64,000 bases of DNA, from NCBI RefSeq assembly GCF_003429095.1, contig NZ_QVTE01000001.1, forward strand, positions 62,001 to 126,000, read 5' to 3'. Under the pieces are notes generated by a model. The model did no database searches. It saw only the letters and a list, made by a program, of their open reading frames with translations, and was not told the origin of the DNA. Below are positions 9,057 through 17,608 of this stretch, piece after piece (position 1 is the stretch's first letter; each line of letters begins with the position of its first letter). This DNA is from Peribacillus saganii (GTDB lineage: Bacteria > Bacillota > Bacilli > Bacillales > DSM-1321). The position numbers and the translations under genes are program-made.

Positions 9057-9188
9057 GTGCTGCAGGCTGCCGTTAAAGTGTTGGCTATATGCCTGCTTAT
9101 CCTGTCTTCGATTTTCATTTTTCACCAACTGTATATAGATATCCCTTTGAAAAAAGAAATTAGCAAACATTTTACAGCTGAGCTTTAG
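9057..9188 (+). CDS. Small single-span membrane peptide (43 residues)
   Basis: Unrecognised. It begins at GTG in the same frame as pheB, 21 bases after the pheB stop, with AAAAGG about 10 bases upstream. The product starts VLQAAVKVLAICLLI and has one hydrophobic helix (residues about 5-23) followed by a charged tail (PLKKEISKHF). Composition and the short basic/hydrophobic layout look like a real small membrane protein. With no homologue check it could instead be a relic of a readthrough extension of pheB. Confidence 0.45.
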   Translation: MLQAAVKVLAICLLILSSIFIFHQLYIDIPLKKEISKHFTAEL

Positions 9189-9237
9189 GTCAGATAACCT
9201 GATTCATCTTTTCTGGAAAAAAGCTTCAGTTGATGGA

Positions 9238-9265
9238 TTCATATTCCTGCTGGAAATGTTATAAT
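9238..9265 (+). promoter_or_regulatory. Candidate promoter before the 48-residue gene
   Basis: TTCATA (9238-9243), a 16-base spacer and a perfect TATAAT (9260-9265). The transcript would start near 9272, immediately before the 9278-9305 hairpin. The -35 is weak. Confidence 0.45.
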
Positions 9266-9277
9266 AATAAGAAGTAA

Positions 9278-9309
9278 ACCGTGCAGGTCAATAATGCTGC
9301 ACGGTTTTT
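9278..9309 (+). terminator. Hairpin with T run at the 5' end of a short transcript
   Basis: A 9-bp perfect stem (ACCGTGCAG/CTGCACGGT) followed by TTTTT. It could terminate the pheB transcript, or act as a 5' stabiliser or attenuator of the next small gene, because a TATAAT lies only 13 bases upstream. Confidence 0.7.
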
Positions 9310-9334
9310 GATTTTAAAAAAGGAGGAATTTTAC

Positions 9335-9481
9335 ATGAGACCGCTGCAAATATCACCCGCAACAGCTCAAAAGCTTGCAGAATCCTTAAAAGTGCCATTA
9401 GAACAAATCATGCATATGCCACAGCATATTTTGCTGGCGAAGCTTGCTGAAATTCAAAAGCAGGAAGAAAAGGATAAGTAA
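9335..9481 (+). CDS. Small conserved-looking protein of 48 residues
   Basis: Starts MRPLQISPATAQKLAESL and ends EIQKQEEKDK. It is a soluble, helical, charged small protein. The ATG is preceded by an excellent AAAAAGGAGGAATTTTAC site, which is why it is called at 9335 rather than the in-frame GTG at 9281 inside the hairpin. It resembles small YszA-like Bacillus proteins in size and composition, but I cannot confirm the name. It stands alone between pheB and pheA. Confidence 0.75.
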   Translation: MRPLQISPATAQKLAESLKVPLEQIMHMPQHILLAKLAEIQKQEEKDK

Positions 9482-9600
9482 GGATTATCTGAATTTTTCA
9501 ATTAATTGTTGAAATATTAGGAATAATGGTCTATTATAGATTTATTTTCAAAGTAGCTTATTGCTGACATTAATTTTAACAAAGAAAAGGAAGTGGGACC

Positions 9601-10485
9601 ATGGCTCAAACAATAGCCTTTTTAGGGCCGCGGGCCACATTCACTGATTTGGCGGTATCTAGGCTGTTTCCAAAGGGCGAAAAGCTGCCGATGATGACAA
9701 TTCCTGAATGTCTGGATGCAGTGAATGAGAATTACGCGGATATTGCTCTTATTCCACTGGAGAATGCCTTGGAAGGCTCGGTCAATATTACTCTGGATTA
9801 TTTAATTCACGAAGTAACACTCCCGATTAAAGGGGAAATAATTGCACCGATCCAGCAGCATTATCTCATGCATCCCGGGCAGGCGGCTAATTGGAAGCAA
9901 ACCGAAATGATCTATTCTCATTCACATGCGATTGCCCAATGCCATAAATTCATACATAAAGAATTGAAAGGGACCCCGTACGAGTATGCTACTTCCACTG
10001 CTGCGGCTGCAGAATTTGTGAGAGATAATCCAGGCCGGTGCATTGCTGCGATTGCAAACGATCTGGCGGCGCAGGAATATGGGCTGGAGATCGTAAGAAG
10101 GGACATTCACGACTACAGCCATAATCATACACGGTTCATTATCGTATCAAAAAAAGAACCTGATTTTTCAGGACATGAGACAGTTGAAGGCAATAATAAA
10201 ACAACGCTGATTGTCATGCTGCCTGCAGACCATACTGGAGCCTTGCACCAAGTTCTATCGGCTTTTGCATGGCGCAAGCTGAACCTGTCGAAAATCGAAT
10301 CAAGACCGCTCAAAACAGGCCTGGGCAATTATTTTTTTATCATTGATATTGATATGAAACTGGATGATGTCCTAATCCCGGGAGCAATGGCAGAGCTGGA
10401 AGCCCTTGGCTGTAAAGTCTCTTTACTTGGCAGCTATCCCAGCTTCACCATAGAAAAGACGGGATACCCGGCCCATGAGAAATGA
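9601..10485 (+). CDS. pheA: Prephenate dehydratase
   Basis: Converts prephenate to phenylpyruvate in phenylalanine synthesis. It has 294 residues. The catalytic domain (IAFLGPRATFTDLAV, IPLENALEGSVN) contains the catalytic TRF motif in NHTRFIIV, and the C-terminal ACT domain carries the phenylalanine-binding signature KIESRP with GLGNYFF. It has its own AAAAGGAAGTG ribosome site. In B. subtilis pheB and pheA are adjacent; here about 560 bases and two small ORFs separate them. Confidence 0.96.
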   Translation: MAQTIAFLGPRATFTDLAVSRLFPKGEKLPMMTIPECLDAVNENYADIALIPLENALEGSVNITLDYLIHEVTLPIKGEIIAPIQQHYLMHPGQAANWKQTEMIYSHSHAIAQCHKFIHKELKGTPYEYATSTAAAAEFVRDNPGRCIAAIANDLAAQEYGLEIVRRDIHDYSHNHTRFIIVSKKEPDFSGHETVEGNNKTTLIVMLPADHTGALHQVLSAFAWRKLNLSKIESRPLKTGLGNYFFIIDIDMKLDDVLIPGAMAELEALGCKVSLLGSYPSFTIEKTGYPAHEK

Positions 10486-10623
10486 AATAATCCCCTGGTG
10501 TCTGTGAAGGGATCCATAACTGTTAGCTCTAATTAAAGTTTTAGTAGCGCATGTAAAGCCGCGCAAGAGTCATGCCGTGCGAGGATTTTGGTTTTTAATA
10601 ATAACAGTAATGAATTACAAAAT

Positions 10624-10658
10624 GGGCTGCTATTAAATAAGCAGCCCTATTTTTTTTA
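10624..10658 (+). terminator. Terminator between convergent pheA and niaR
   Basis: Stem GGGCTGCT/AGCAGCCC followed on the plus strand by TATTTTTTTT. The stem overlaps the last codons of niaR on the minus strand, and the minus side has only a short T run. It mainly serves pheA. Confidence 0.75.
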
Positions 10659-11166
10659 AGGCAGTTTCCGCTTCGTCAAGTGCCTGTTCGGAGCGGGCGA
10701 GCAGTGTGTGAAAGTGGATGCCTTCTGTCAGTTCAGAAAGAAAGGAAGCATTTGTTTTATTGATTTTTGCGATAAATTGCTGAACCTCTCCCCGATTGCT
10801 GACCATAATGGGTGCTGATAAATTTCCATAAACCGGATGTTCGATTCTGACATCCTTTACAGTAATGCCGAGGTCTACGAGCAAGTTCAATTCTTCCTCT
10901 GTCCGATCAGGAGTATGGCTGCATCCAAGTGTTCGTTCGGCTTGTACGGTATTTTCCACCTGCTTCATAAATAAATAGCCTTGACTTGTTGCAATGATTG
11001 GTTCATTTCTTGCTTTTAAAAGCGTGATATCACCGACAATGACTTGTCTGCTTACATTGGAAATTTTCGCAAGTTCATTCCCTGTAACAGGTTCATTTCT
11101 ATTTTTCAACAGCTCCAGCAGCTGGAGCCGCCTCTCTTCTCCAAGCAATTTTTTGTTTGTCTTCAT
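10633..11166 (-). CDS. niaR: NAD biosynthesis / niacin-responsive repressor NiaR
   Basis: 177-residue transcription repressor (YrxA family) that senses nicotinic acid. The N-terminal winged helix-turn-helix (ERRLQLLELLKNRNEPVTG, ISNVSRQVIVGDITLL) is followed by the metal-binding 3H domain with its conserved histidines (GCSHTPDRTEEEL, RIEHPVYG, GIHFHTL). In B. subtilis it is divergent from the nadS-nadB-nadC-nadA operon it represses; those genes are not here. I cannot identify an operator with confidence. Confidence 0.93.
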   Translation of the reverse strand: MKTNKKLLGEERRLQLLELLKNRNEPVTGNELAKISNVSRQVIVGDITLLKARNEPIIATSQGYLFMKQVENTVQAERTLGCSHTPDRTEEELNLLVDLGITVKDVRIEHPVYGNLSAPIMVSNRGEVQQFIAKINKTNASFLSELTEGIHFHTLLARSEQALDEAETALKKIGLLI

Positions 11167-11930
11167 TCATATCTCCTCATTTGTTCAGGTCATCCTTTTC
11201 AGGCAATAAACCGTCTATTATTGACACTTTATCACACAGCGGTCAGGATGTTAAAGCAGAAGCAGTGCCGATCTCTATTAACGCTTTGCTTTGCTCAACC
11301 ACATCCAGGGGACTTGTTTGCCTGCCCAACGATATCCATATTATACTTTGCCTGTTCTGTCCCATAGACCTACTTTTTATGGCTTTACCAGCTAATGCTA
11401 TCTGCTGCAAACACAATTGGATAGATCCATTCTGTCTCTGAATTAACATGTTTACAGGTTGCCAAGGCAGTTCTTTTTTATTGGATTCTGGAAATGCTTC
11501 CAATCAATCTTTCCTGTAAAGAATGTTACTTAGCCGCCTATCCCCTGAAATTTTTCCACATATTCACTAATTGAAGAGTGTTCGATCCTTGGAAGAAAAA
11601 ATGTGTTTCTTTACCGGGGCATTAGGAAGCAACGTTTTTTAGAGATAGTTAAAATCGATTCCCCTGCCTCACTCGTAAAAATCATCCTGCTTCATTGAAC
11701 CCCAGTTTTGGGCCAGATGTTCCAATGAAAACTTCAGTATGTGAGGACACGGTCCATGCATCATGGAGGCTGTTCGAGTTCCGGTAGTATTTCTTTGACC
11801 AGCAGCATATATTTTTTAGAGCAACCTCTGAAATCGTGTACTGGGTGGATAATAAAAATACCTCGTAATATTAAACTTATATTATTATTTATAAGGTTAT
11901 GTTAAAGCTCACTCTTGTTTTTGCACTGGG
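11167..11930. other. Gene-poor gap between niaR and safA
   Basis: About 760 bases without a credible gene, beyond a likely niaR promoter region near 11167-11240. Frames are short, lack ribosome sites, and the longest (86 codons, minus strand, 11243-11503) resembles nothing I know. This is where the nad operon sits in B. subtilis; I found no recognisable remnant by eye. Confidence 0.6.
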
Positions 11931-12156
11931 TATGGCTAGCTGCAGCACCCAGCCCCTCGAATGTTGTGACCAAGAGCCGTCACAACCCTGTGTTGCGATC
12001 AAGTGCCATCGCAACCTTGGTCATAAGCCAATCGCTTTGGAAGGCAAAAAGCCCCTTGTCGGAGGCCTAAAGGATGTGGATGAGAACGGCGTTGCCACAG
12101 GACGCGGCGATGTTAGCCGTTCTTCCTTTTCAACAGGGGCGCTTTTGCTTTTCTAT
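11931..12156 (+). repeat. Structured intergenic repeat, copy 2 (type A, duplicated hairpin)
   Basis: Carries two successive arms with different but self-complementary stems: GTTGTGAC/GTCACAAC (11963-11986) and GTTGCGAT/ATCGCAAC (11992-12015). The core follows, with GAACGGC/GCCGTTC and a GCCAC-AGGAC-GCGGC hairpin with one mismatch. It ends GGGGCGCTTTTGCTTTTCT. The GAAGGC/GCCTTC hairpin is partly deleted. Confidence 0.85.
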
Positions 12157-12445
12157 ATTGGAGCGGAAGGTGCGAATCTCCTCGAAAATGCATCCGCATT
12201 TTCTCGTGCGGTGTTTATTCGAAGGAAGACTATACAACTTCCTGCGGGAAAGCGAGTATCTGGATCGGAAATCAACAGGCATGTTTAACAAAGCCATTTA
12301 TAAAAAAGATTTTTCTTCAAGTTAAAAATGATTAAAAGAACTCCATAACCGCCCAGCACAAAAGGATTTCTGAAAAGATAAACATAAAAACGATTTTTGC
12401 CGCATAAGTTTTTGATGAAAAAGAGATAGCACTTTGCCCAAAGTT

Positions 12446-12454
12446 TCATAGGAT
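12446..12454 (+). promoter_or_regulatory. Possible mother-cell sigma (E/K) -10 element before safA
   Basis: TTTCATAGGATA contains CATANNNTA, the sigma-K -10 pattern, about 30 bases before the safA start. The -35 is not clear. safA is known to be sigma-E controlled in B. subtilis; this site alone does not decide between the two factors. Confidence 0.3.
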
Positions 12455-12484
12455 ATAAGGACATATGCACAGGAGGGAAACAGC

Positions 12485-14467
12485 GTGAAAATTCATATCG
12501 TCCAAAAAGGGGATACTCTTTGGAATCTCGCCAAAAAATACGGCGTAGATTATGAAGAACTTAAAAAATTGAATTCCCAGCTCAGCAATCCGGACATGAT
12601 CATGCCCGGCATGAAAGTGAAAATTCCTGGAACAGCTTCAAATATAAAAAAAGAGACTCAAGTCCCGGGAGCTATTGTTCATTACGGAACAAAGAAGGAA
12701 GCGCCGAAAGAAGAGCAGCTTAAGCCATCCCAGCTCCTCCAGCCGGTAATGGAAACCCCGCCTGTTGTTAAAAAGGAAATGCAGGTGGCTCCTAAGGAAC
12801 AACCGATTGTGAAGGAGCAGCTTAAAATGAAAGAGAAACCAATTATTAAAGAACAGCCGGCTCCTGTAATGCCAAAAATGAAAGAGAAGCCAACAATTTC
12901 TCCAACTTTTGTTGCAGACATTGATGTGAATAACTACCTTATGATGCAAAAGGTAAATACGCAGGTGCAAAAGCCCATGAAGAAGCCTGAGAAGAAACCG
13001 GAAATAAAGCCTATTCAGCAGCCGCAGATGAAGCCTATAGTGAAACCGGAGAAGAAAATGGAGGAATGCCCGGAAGTACTACCGGCTCAACAAGTACAAC
13101 AAGCGATGGCAGAAGAGTGCATTCCGATTACACCAATTATGCCGGGAACTGGATTTTGCCCTCCGCTTCAGCCGTGGATGATGAGTCCGCAAATGTTCCA
13201 TGGAAATATGCCAGGGCAGCTTCCAATGCAGCAAGCCCCAGGTTTATTTGAAGAATCGTCTTCATTGCCTTATACTCCTGGAACACAAGGAGTACAGGGA
13301 GTATGGCAGGCAGGCGTTCCAGATACTCAAGGATACTTACCGCAGCAAGCAGTATCACCTTCTTCATGGCATCAGCCGGAGCCGGGACAGTTTTGTTATC
13401 CCGACCAATCGCCGACTTATCAAGGAGTTGCCGAAACATGTGAAGGTATGGGCCAGTTTGGAGTAAGTGGAGCGATGGAGGGTATGCCGTCTATCCCAGC
13501 TCCCCCTTCATTTCAGCAGCCAGTATCGGCGATGGCGCCAGTTCAGCTGGAAAGCAGCGATTGCGGCTGTGAGAGTTCATCAAGCTCATCAAGTTCGTCA
13601 AGCTCATCATCCGCCCAGTTTCCTTTTGGGCAGCAAATGGGAGGAATTCCGTTTCCAGGATTTCCATCTATGCCGCACCAGAAGCCAATTCAGCAGCAGT
13701 CATTTCCACTTAGTCAACAACAGCCATCCTTAGTTCAGCCAAGCTCATATGGGCCACCAAAATTCTTCGGCCAGGCACCCTTGGCACAGCAGAAGCCACA
13801 TGCCCAGCCGCAATTCCAGCAATCGCCATATTCCCAGCCGCAATACGGCGGTCACTCACCATATGGCCAGCCGCATTACGGGCAGCAGCCATTTGTCCAG
13901 CCACAATTTGGACAGCAGCCGTCATATGCCCAGCCGCCGCATTTCGGCCAGCAACCCGGATATAGCCATGCCTCGCCTTTTGAACAGAGTCAATTTATGG
14001 AATCACCAATATTTGCTCAGGGAGAGTCTGTGGATCAGGTATTTGAAGAATCACAGCCTGAATCGTTCTTTAATCAGCCGCTACAACCATATAGCCAGCA
14101 GCCGCAATACGGTCAGCAATTCGGATACGGCCAGCAGCCATACGGCCAGCAGCCGTTAACAGGGCAGCCCCCGTATGCCCAGCAGCCATACGGCCAGCAA
14201 TTCGGATATGGGCAGCAGCCATATGGCCAACAAATGCCGTACGGACAACACCAGCAGCAGCCAACAGGCTCTTATCGGCAGTTCGGTCAACAGCCGCCTC
14301 CATTTTTGCCGCAAGGTCAAATGCAAGGTCAAATACAAGGTCAAATACAGCCATATGGTCAAAACCCCTATCAGCCAGGTAATATGCAAACTCGCGAAAA
14401 CCAGGACCAGGCGGACTCAGAGCCATTTAATATGCCAGGTTATGCAGATGAAAGCAGTGAATTTTAA
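12485..14467 (+). CDS. safA: Spore coat morphogenetic protein SafA
   Basis: Organises the inner spore coat and localises to the cortex/coat interface. It has 660 residues, longer than the B. subtilis protein (387). An N-terminal LysM domain ([17 protein letters not shown]...[12 protein letters not shown]) is followed by a Lys/Pro/Glu linker, a Cys-flanked polyserine tract around residues 360-375 ([10 protein letters not shown]), and a long low-complexity C-terminus rich in Gln, Pro, Tyr and Gly with YGQQP-type repeats. The start is GTG with an AGGAGGG site. The repetitive DNA opens long but meaningless frames on both strands. It overlaps the next gene by 20 bases. Confidence 0.93.
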   Translation: MKIHIVQKGDTLWNLAKKYGVDYEELKKLNSQLSNPDMIMPGMKVKIPGTASNIKKETQVPGAIVHYGTKKEAPKEEQLKPSQLLQPVMETPPVVKKEMQVAPKEQPIVKEQLKMKEKPIIKEQPAPVMPKMKEKPTISPTFVADIDVNNYLMMQKVNTQVQKPMKKPEKKPEIKPIQQPQMKPIVKPEKKMEECPEVLPAQQVQQAMAEECIPITPIMPGTGFCPPLQPWMMSPQMFHGNMPGQLPMQQAPGLFEESSSLPYTPGTQGVQGVWQAGVPDTQGYLPQQAVSPSSWHQPEPGQFCYPDQSPTYQGVAETCEGMGQFGVSGAMEGMPSIPAPPSFQQPVSAMAPVQLESSDCGCESSSSSSSSSSSSSAQFPFGQQMGGIPFPGFPSMPHQKPIQQQSFPLSQQQPSLVQPSSYGPPKFFGQAPLAQQKPHAQPQFQQSPYSQPQYGGHSPYGQPHYGQQPFVQPQFGQQPSYAQPPHFGQQPGYSHASPFEQSQFMESPIFAQGESVDQVFEESQPESFFNQPLQPYSQQPQYGQQFGYGQQPYGQQPLTGQPPYAQQPYGQQFGYGQQPYGQQMPYGQHQQQPTGSYRQFGQQPPPFLPQGQMQGQIQGQIQPYGQNPYQPGNMQTRENQDQADSEPFNMPGYADESSEF

Positions 14468-15431
14468 AACAGCGGGAGACAGTGAGTTTATCACTTGTCT
14501 CCTGTCTCATTTACAAGGTTCAGGATTCTCTTTGCAAAAGGCTGCAAAAATAAGAAACAATATTTTTTATATAGAAACCAATGGCTTTCGGAAATTTATT
14601 GCAAAAGGTTTTTCTAGTGAAAAAAAGCTGTTGCTCCAGTCAAGGCTAATTAACTTACTGAAGAATAACGGATTTGACAAGACTTACTCAATAAACGTTG
14701 ATCTGCCGCCTATGCAAGTTGGAGGCCTTCATTATGCGTTTTTAGAATACTTGATGCCTCATCCAAATCCGTTTATTTTCTTGGGGAAAAGTGAAAGACA
14801 GGAAGGGCTGCAGCTGCTGGGACAGTTTCACGTGGCCTCCTCCCGGATAAGCGATGATTTTCACCTGGACTTATCCTCGTTTGACCAGACAGGGAAATGG
14901 TCGGAAAGGTTTCGCCGGTTTCAGCATAATCTTCCTATGGTCCGAAACTATGTATCTGATCATGTTCTAGAACAATGGCAGAAATGGGCTGATTGGTCGC
15001 TGGAAGGACTCACCCGCAATATAAGCTGGTTAACGCATGAAAAAATGGCTATCATCCATGGGGATGTAGCAAATCATAATTTCTTAAGAAAAATAACAGG
15101 CGAGCTTTGTTTAATTGATTTTGATTTAATCTCGATTGCACCCCCGGTCATTGATTATCTTCAATATGCAAATAGGATACTTCCTTATGTAAGTAAACCA
15201 GATGAGATTTGGGAGTACCCGGAACTTGCCCCTTATAAAAGGAATCCTGCATTTTTATATGCACTGGCATTTCCAGCGGATATTTTCAGAGAGTGGAACA
15301 GACTGGCCAAAGAACAGAAAGAAGCAAGGCAGCCACAGCTTCACGCAATATGGAAAATGACTGTAGAGCAGTTTATTAACCGGATGCATTTTAACCGCCA
15401 TCTGGAACAATTAATATTATCTCTGAAATAG
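14448..15431 (+). CDS. Kinase-fold protein of the CotS/aminoglycoside phosphotransferase type
   Basis: About 327 residues. The fold is shown by the phosphotransferase catalytic loop [13 protein letters not shown] and the metal-binding [18 protein letters not shown], and by an N-lobe [18 protein letters not shown]. Related CotS/CotI/YutH-type proteins are spore coat-associated; the overlap with safA makes a coat role likely, but no substrate is known. The ATG at 14448 has AGGT seven bases upstream inside safA; ATG 14442 and GTG 14457 are alternatives. In B. subtilis a different gene follows safA. Confidence 0.8.
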   Translation: MKAVNFKTAGDSEFITCLLSHLQGSGFSLQKAAKIRNNIFYIETNGFRKFIAKGFSSEKKLLLQSRLINLLKNNGFDKTYSINVDLPPMQVGGLHYAFLEYLMPHPNPFIFLGKSERQEGLQLLGQFHVASSRISDDFHLDLSSFDQTGKWSERFRRFQHNLPMVRNYVSDHVLEQWQKWADWSLEGLTRNISWLTHEKMAIIHGDVANHNFLRKITGELCLIDFDLISIAPPVIDYLQYANRILPYVSKPDEIWEYPELAPYKRNPAFLYALAFPADIFREWNRLAKEQKEARQPQLHAIWKMTVEQFINRMHFNRHLEQLILSLK

Positions 15432-15886
15432 CAGGCCCGCTGGTCCCGCAAATACGGCACCATCAAATCTTCTTGGAAACACTCCGGCCACTGCAGTTAC
15501 CCGGATGGGGAATGATATGTCACAAAACGGCAATGTCAGGGCCGGAATGCATACTTTTCGAAGGGATGCTTTTTTTCTGGCGGACATAGATGCAGATGGA
15601 ATTCATCCTCACTTCACAGGAATAATCACAATTATTTTGATTCTGAGTAAAAACTAATGGAAATATTACAGTATACAAAAAGATGCCCCTTGCACGAATC
15701 GTTGCGGTTTGCCAAGGGGTATGTTTTAAAAAAGAAACAGCTTCAGCGAGATTGACTGCGCTCAAAATCTTCAAACTCCCCTCTTTTTTAAAATGTTCAC
15801 AAATCCTCATTAATAAGTTGGTTAAAATTCCTAAGAGTAGGTGAAGCTATTCATAACAAAGTTCCACTTCCTTGGTAGGTGATAAA
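15432..15886. other. Intergenic region upstream of bofC
   Basis: No credible gene. It holds a strong hairpin at 15683-15722 (listed separately), and the bofC leader. In B. subtilis csbX lies near bofC; nothing resembling it is visible here. Confidence 0.5.
15683..15722 (-). terminator. Orphan terminator-like hairpin upstream of bofC
   Basis: ATGCCCCTTG pairs with CAAGGGGTAT (10 bp, one G-U). On the minus strand it is followed by a T5 run, making a good terminator for a minus-strand transcript, yet there is no minus-strand gene upstream of it. Confidence 0.6.
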
Positions 15887-16474
15887 ATGAGAAAACGTTT
15901 CAGCGTTTATGTCATAATGTTTTCCATAATGATATTTTTAAGTATTTTTGCCAGCAGCATGGATGAAGGAGCGGCGCGTGATAACAATAAGGCGGCACTG
16001 TTCATTTCGGCAGCTGGGCCTGATAATAGGGAAGAGGCACCCACCATTACAGGACCGCTAGAAAGAAAGGTAGTATTGCAACGTGTTTATGTAGATGGTG
16101 AAGTTAGTATAGAAATTGTAATGAATAAGATTCAGGCCATGGAAGATTTTTGGGCTGAGTATGAAGGCTGGCAGCTTGTGGACCAAAACGAAAAACGGAT
16201 TATTTTCCGCAAGCAGGAGAATGATATTTCACCATTGTTGAAGGCGAATGGGTATTTCGGCCTTTCAAATGATGGAACATTATCAATTTTTAATGGGAAG
16301 CCGGATCAATCAAACATTATCCAATCTTTTTTCCAAATAGATGTCAGAAAGCTCGAAAGCTACAAACGCCAGGAACTGAAAGAGGGAATTCGCATTGAAA
16401 ATAAACATAGATTTAAACAGGTAATTGAATCTTTTAAATATTACTCAGCATCCCGCGAAACCTGGTCGCCTTAA
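15887..16474 (+). CDS. bofC: Bypass-of-forespore protein BofC
   Basis: Forespore protein that in B. subtilis restrains the SpoIVB signalling protease and so the sigma-K checkpoint. It has 195 residues and an N-terminal signal/anchor (YVIMFSIMIFLSIFASS). The region GPLERKVVLQRVYVDGEVS followed by the BofC C-terminal domain (FWAEYEGWQLVDQNEKRIIFRK, DISPLLKANGYFGLSNDGTL) identifies it. The ATG at 15887 has GGTAGGTG upstream. It connects functionally with spoIVFA/spoIVFB at the start of the window. Confidence 0.93.
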   Translation: MRKRFSVYVIMFSIMIFLSIFASSMDEGAARDNNKAALFISAAGPDNREEAPTITGPLERKVVLQRVYVDGEVSIEIVMNKIQAMEDFWAEYEGWQLVDQNEKRIIFRKQENDISPLLKANGYFGLSNDGTLSIFNGKPDQSNIIQSFFQIDVRKLESYKRQELKEGIRIENKHRFKQVIESFKYYSASRETWSP

Positions 16475-16515
16475 TAAACTTAAAAGGGAATTGTGCACTA
16501 AAAGCAGCTAGAATG

Positions 16516-16548
16516 AAACCTGTTCATGTTCATCATGGCAGGTTTTTT
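16516..16548 (+). terminator. Terminator after bofC
   Basis: AAACCTG...CAGGTTT with an inner CATG/CATG pairing and a T6 run. Confidence 0.8.
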
Positions 16549-16589
16549 CACTGCTTTATAAAATTCCTGAGTTATGTATAACAAAAATA

Positions 16590-16783
16590 GTTCTCTAGCT
16601 CCAGCGCGCAGCAGCTTTTTTTACATACTAAGAATAATGCAGCTTACTTCCCCGGGAAAATAATGCCCTTGCGGACAGGACACGGAATGCTTCGGCAGCG
16701 ATACATTGCACGAATCAAACCGGCAGCTTTGTGAGGACGTGGCGACCATTGCCGATCTTCTCTAACGAGGGCGCATGCGCTGT
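16590..16783 (+). repeat. Structured intergenic repeat, copy 3 (degenerate type B)
   Basis: Begins TCTAGCTCCAGCGCGCAGC, keeps the type B block (GGAATGCTTCGGCAGCGAT, GCAGCTTTGTGAGGAC) and ends GAGGGCGCATGCGCT. Several stems are eroded, and the left part is replaced by T-rich sequence. It lies between the bofC terminator and ruvA. Confidence 0.7.
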
Positions 16784-16992
16784 TGTTCCTTCCTTAGCAA
16801 GAAAATCCGACAAAGTATTATACAAAGCGCATAGCTCACTGCGGACTACACCCCCTTTCGTTTCTTTTCCTTTCCTATTTCCTCATGGGCTGATAGGTGG
16901 GGCTGCGCTTTTTTACTTAATAAACCTTTTTCACACCTTCGGCGGTTTTATATGGTAAAATGGTTTACAGCAAATTCAGGGAGCGAACCTAA

Positions 16993-17598
16993 GTGTACGA
17001 TTTTATTAAAGGGATTATTGATTATGTAGGACCGGAATATATAGTTGTCGAAAATGTCGGGATCGGGTATCAGATAATGACGCCTAATCCTTTTATTTTT
17101 TCGCAGGGCAGTGAGGTGAAAATTTTTATTTATCACTATGTTCGCGAAGATACTGCTGCCTTATACGGATTTAATTCCAGGGAAGAAAAGGCGCTGTATA
17201 CAAAGCTGCTAAATGTAACCGGGATTGGTCCTAAGGGCGCACTTGCCATTTTGGCATCGGGCCAAGTCGGCCAGGTGGTTCAGGCTATCGAAAATGAAGA
17301 TGAAAAATTCCTTGTTAAGTTCCCAGGTGTAGGTAAAAAAACAGCCAGACAAATGATTTTAGATTTAAAAGGAAAGCTTGAAAATGTTGTACCGGATTAT
17401 TTTCCTAACTTATTTAATGATGGAGTCGAGCCTGCCAGCTCAGGGGCGCATTCTGATGAGCTGGATGAAGCTATCCAGGCTCTTCAAGCATTGGGCTATT
17501 CGGATAAGGAGCTGCAGAAGGTTGCCAGTAAGCTTGATTCCGAGCAGCTGACAACTGAACAGTACATCAAGAAAGCACTGCAAATGATGCTGAGATAG
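16993..17598 (+). CDS. ruvA: Holliday junction branch-migration protein RuvA
   Basis: 201-residue junction-binding subunit of RuvAB. It has an N-terminal OB fold ([20 protein letters not shown]), two helix-hairpin-helix motifs ([35 protein letters not shown]) and a C-terminal RuvB-contacting domain. Start is GTG with a GGGAGCG site. Ten bases separate it from ruvB. Confidence 0.97.
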   Translation: MYDFIKGIIDYVGPEYIVVENVGIGYQIMTPNPFIFSQGSEVKIFIYHYVREDTAALYGFNSREEKALYTKLLNVTGIGPKGALAILASGQVGQVVQAIENEDEKFLVKFPGVGKKTARQMILDLKGKLENVVPDYFPNLFNDGVEPASSGAHSDELDEAIQALQALGYSDKELQKVASKLDSEQLTTEQYIKKALQMMLR

Positions 17599-17608
17599 GA
17601 GTGGCACA

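Noticed and set aside
11243..11503. 86-codon minus-strand frame in the niaR-safA gap
   Set aside because: No ribosome site, no recognisable motif, and an overlapping plus-strand frame of similar length; considered as a nad gene relic but nothing matched by eye.
13467..14426. Several long frames on both strands within safA (13467-13733, 13749-14159, 14070-14426 minus) and the 5' part of a frame from 14175
   Set aside because: They are by-products of the repetitive Gln/Pro/Tyr/Gly codons; no ribosome sites and no family resemblance.
15520..15810. 96-codon minus-strand frame upstream of bofC
   Set aside because: It runs through the strong 15683-15722 terminator hairpin, and no family resemblance was seen.
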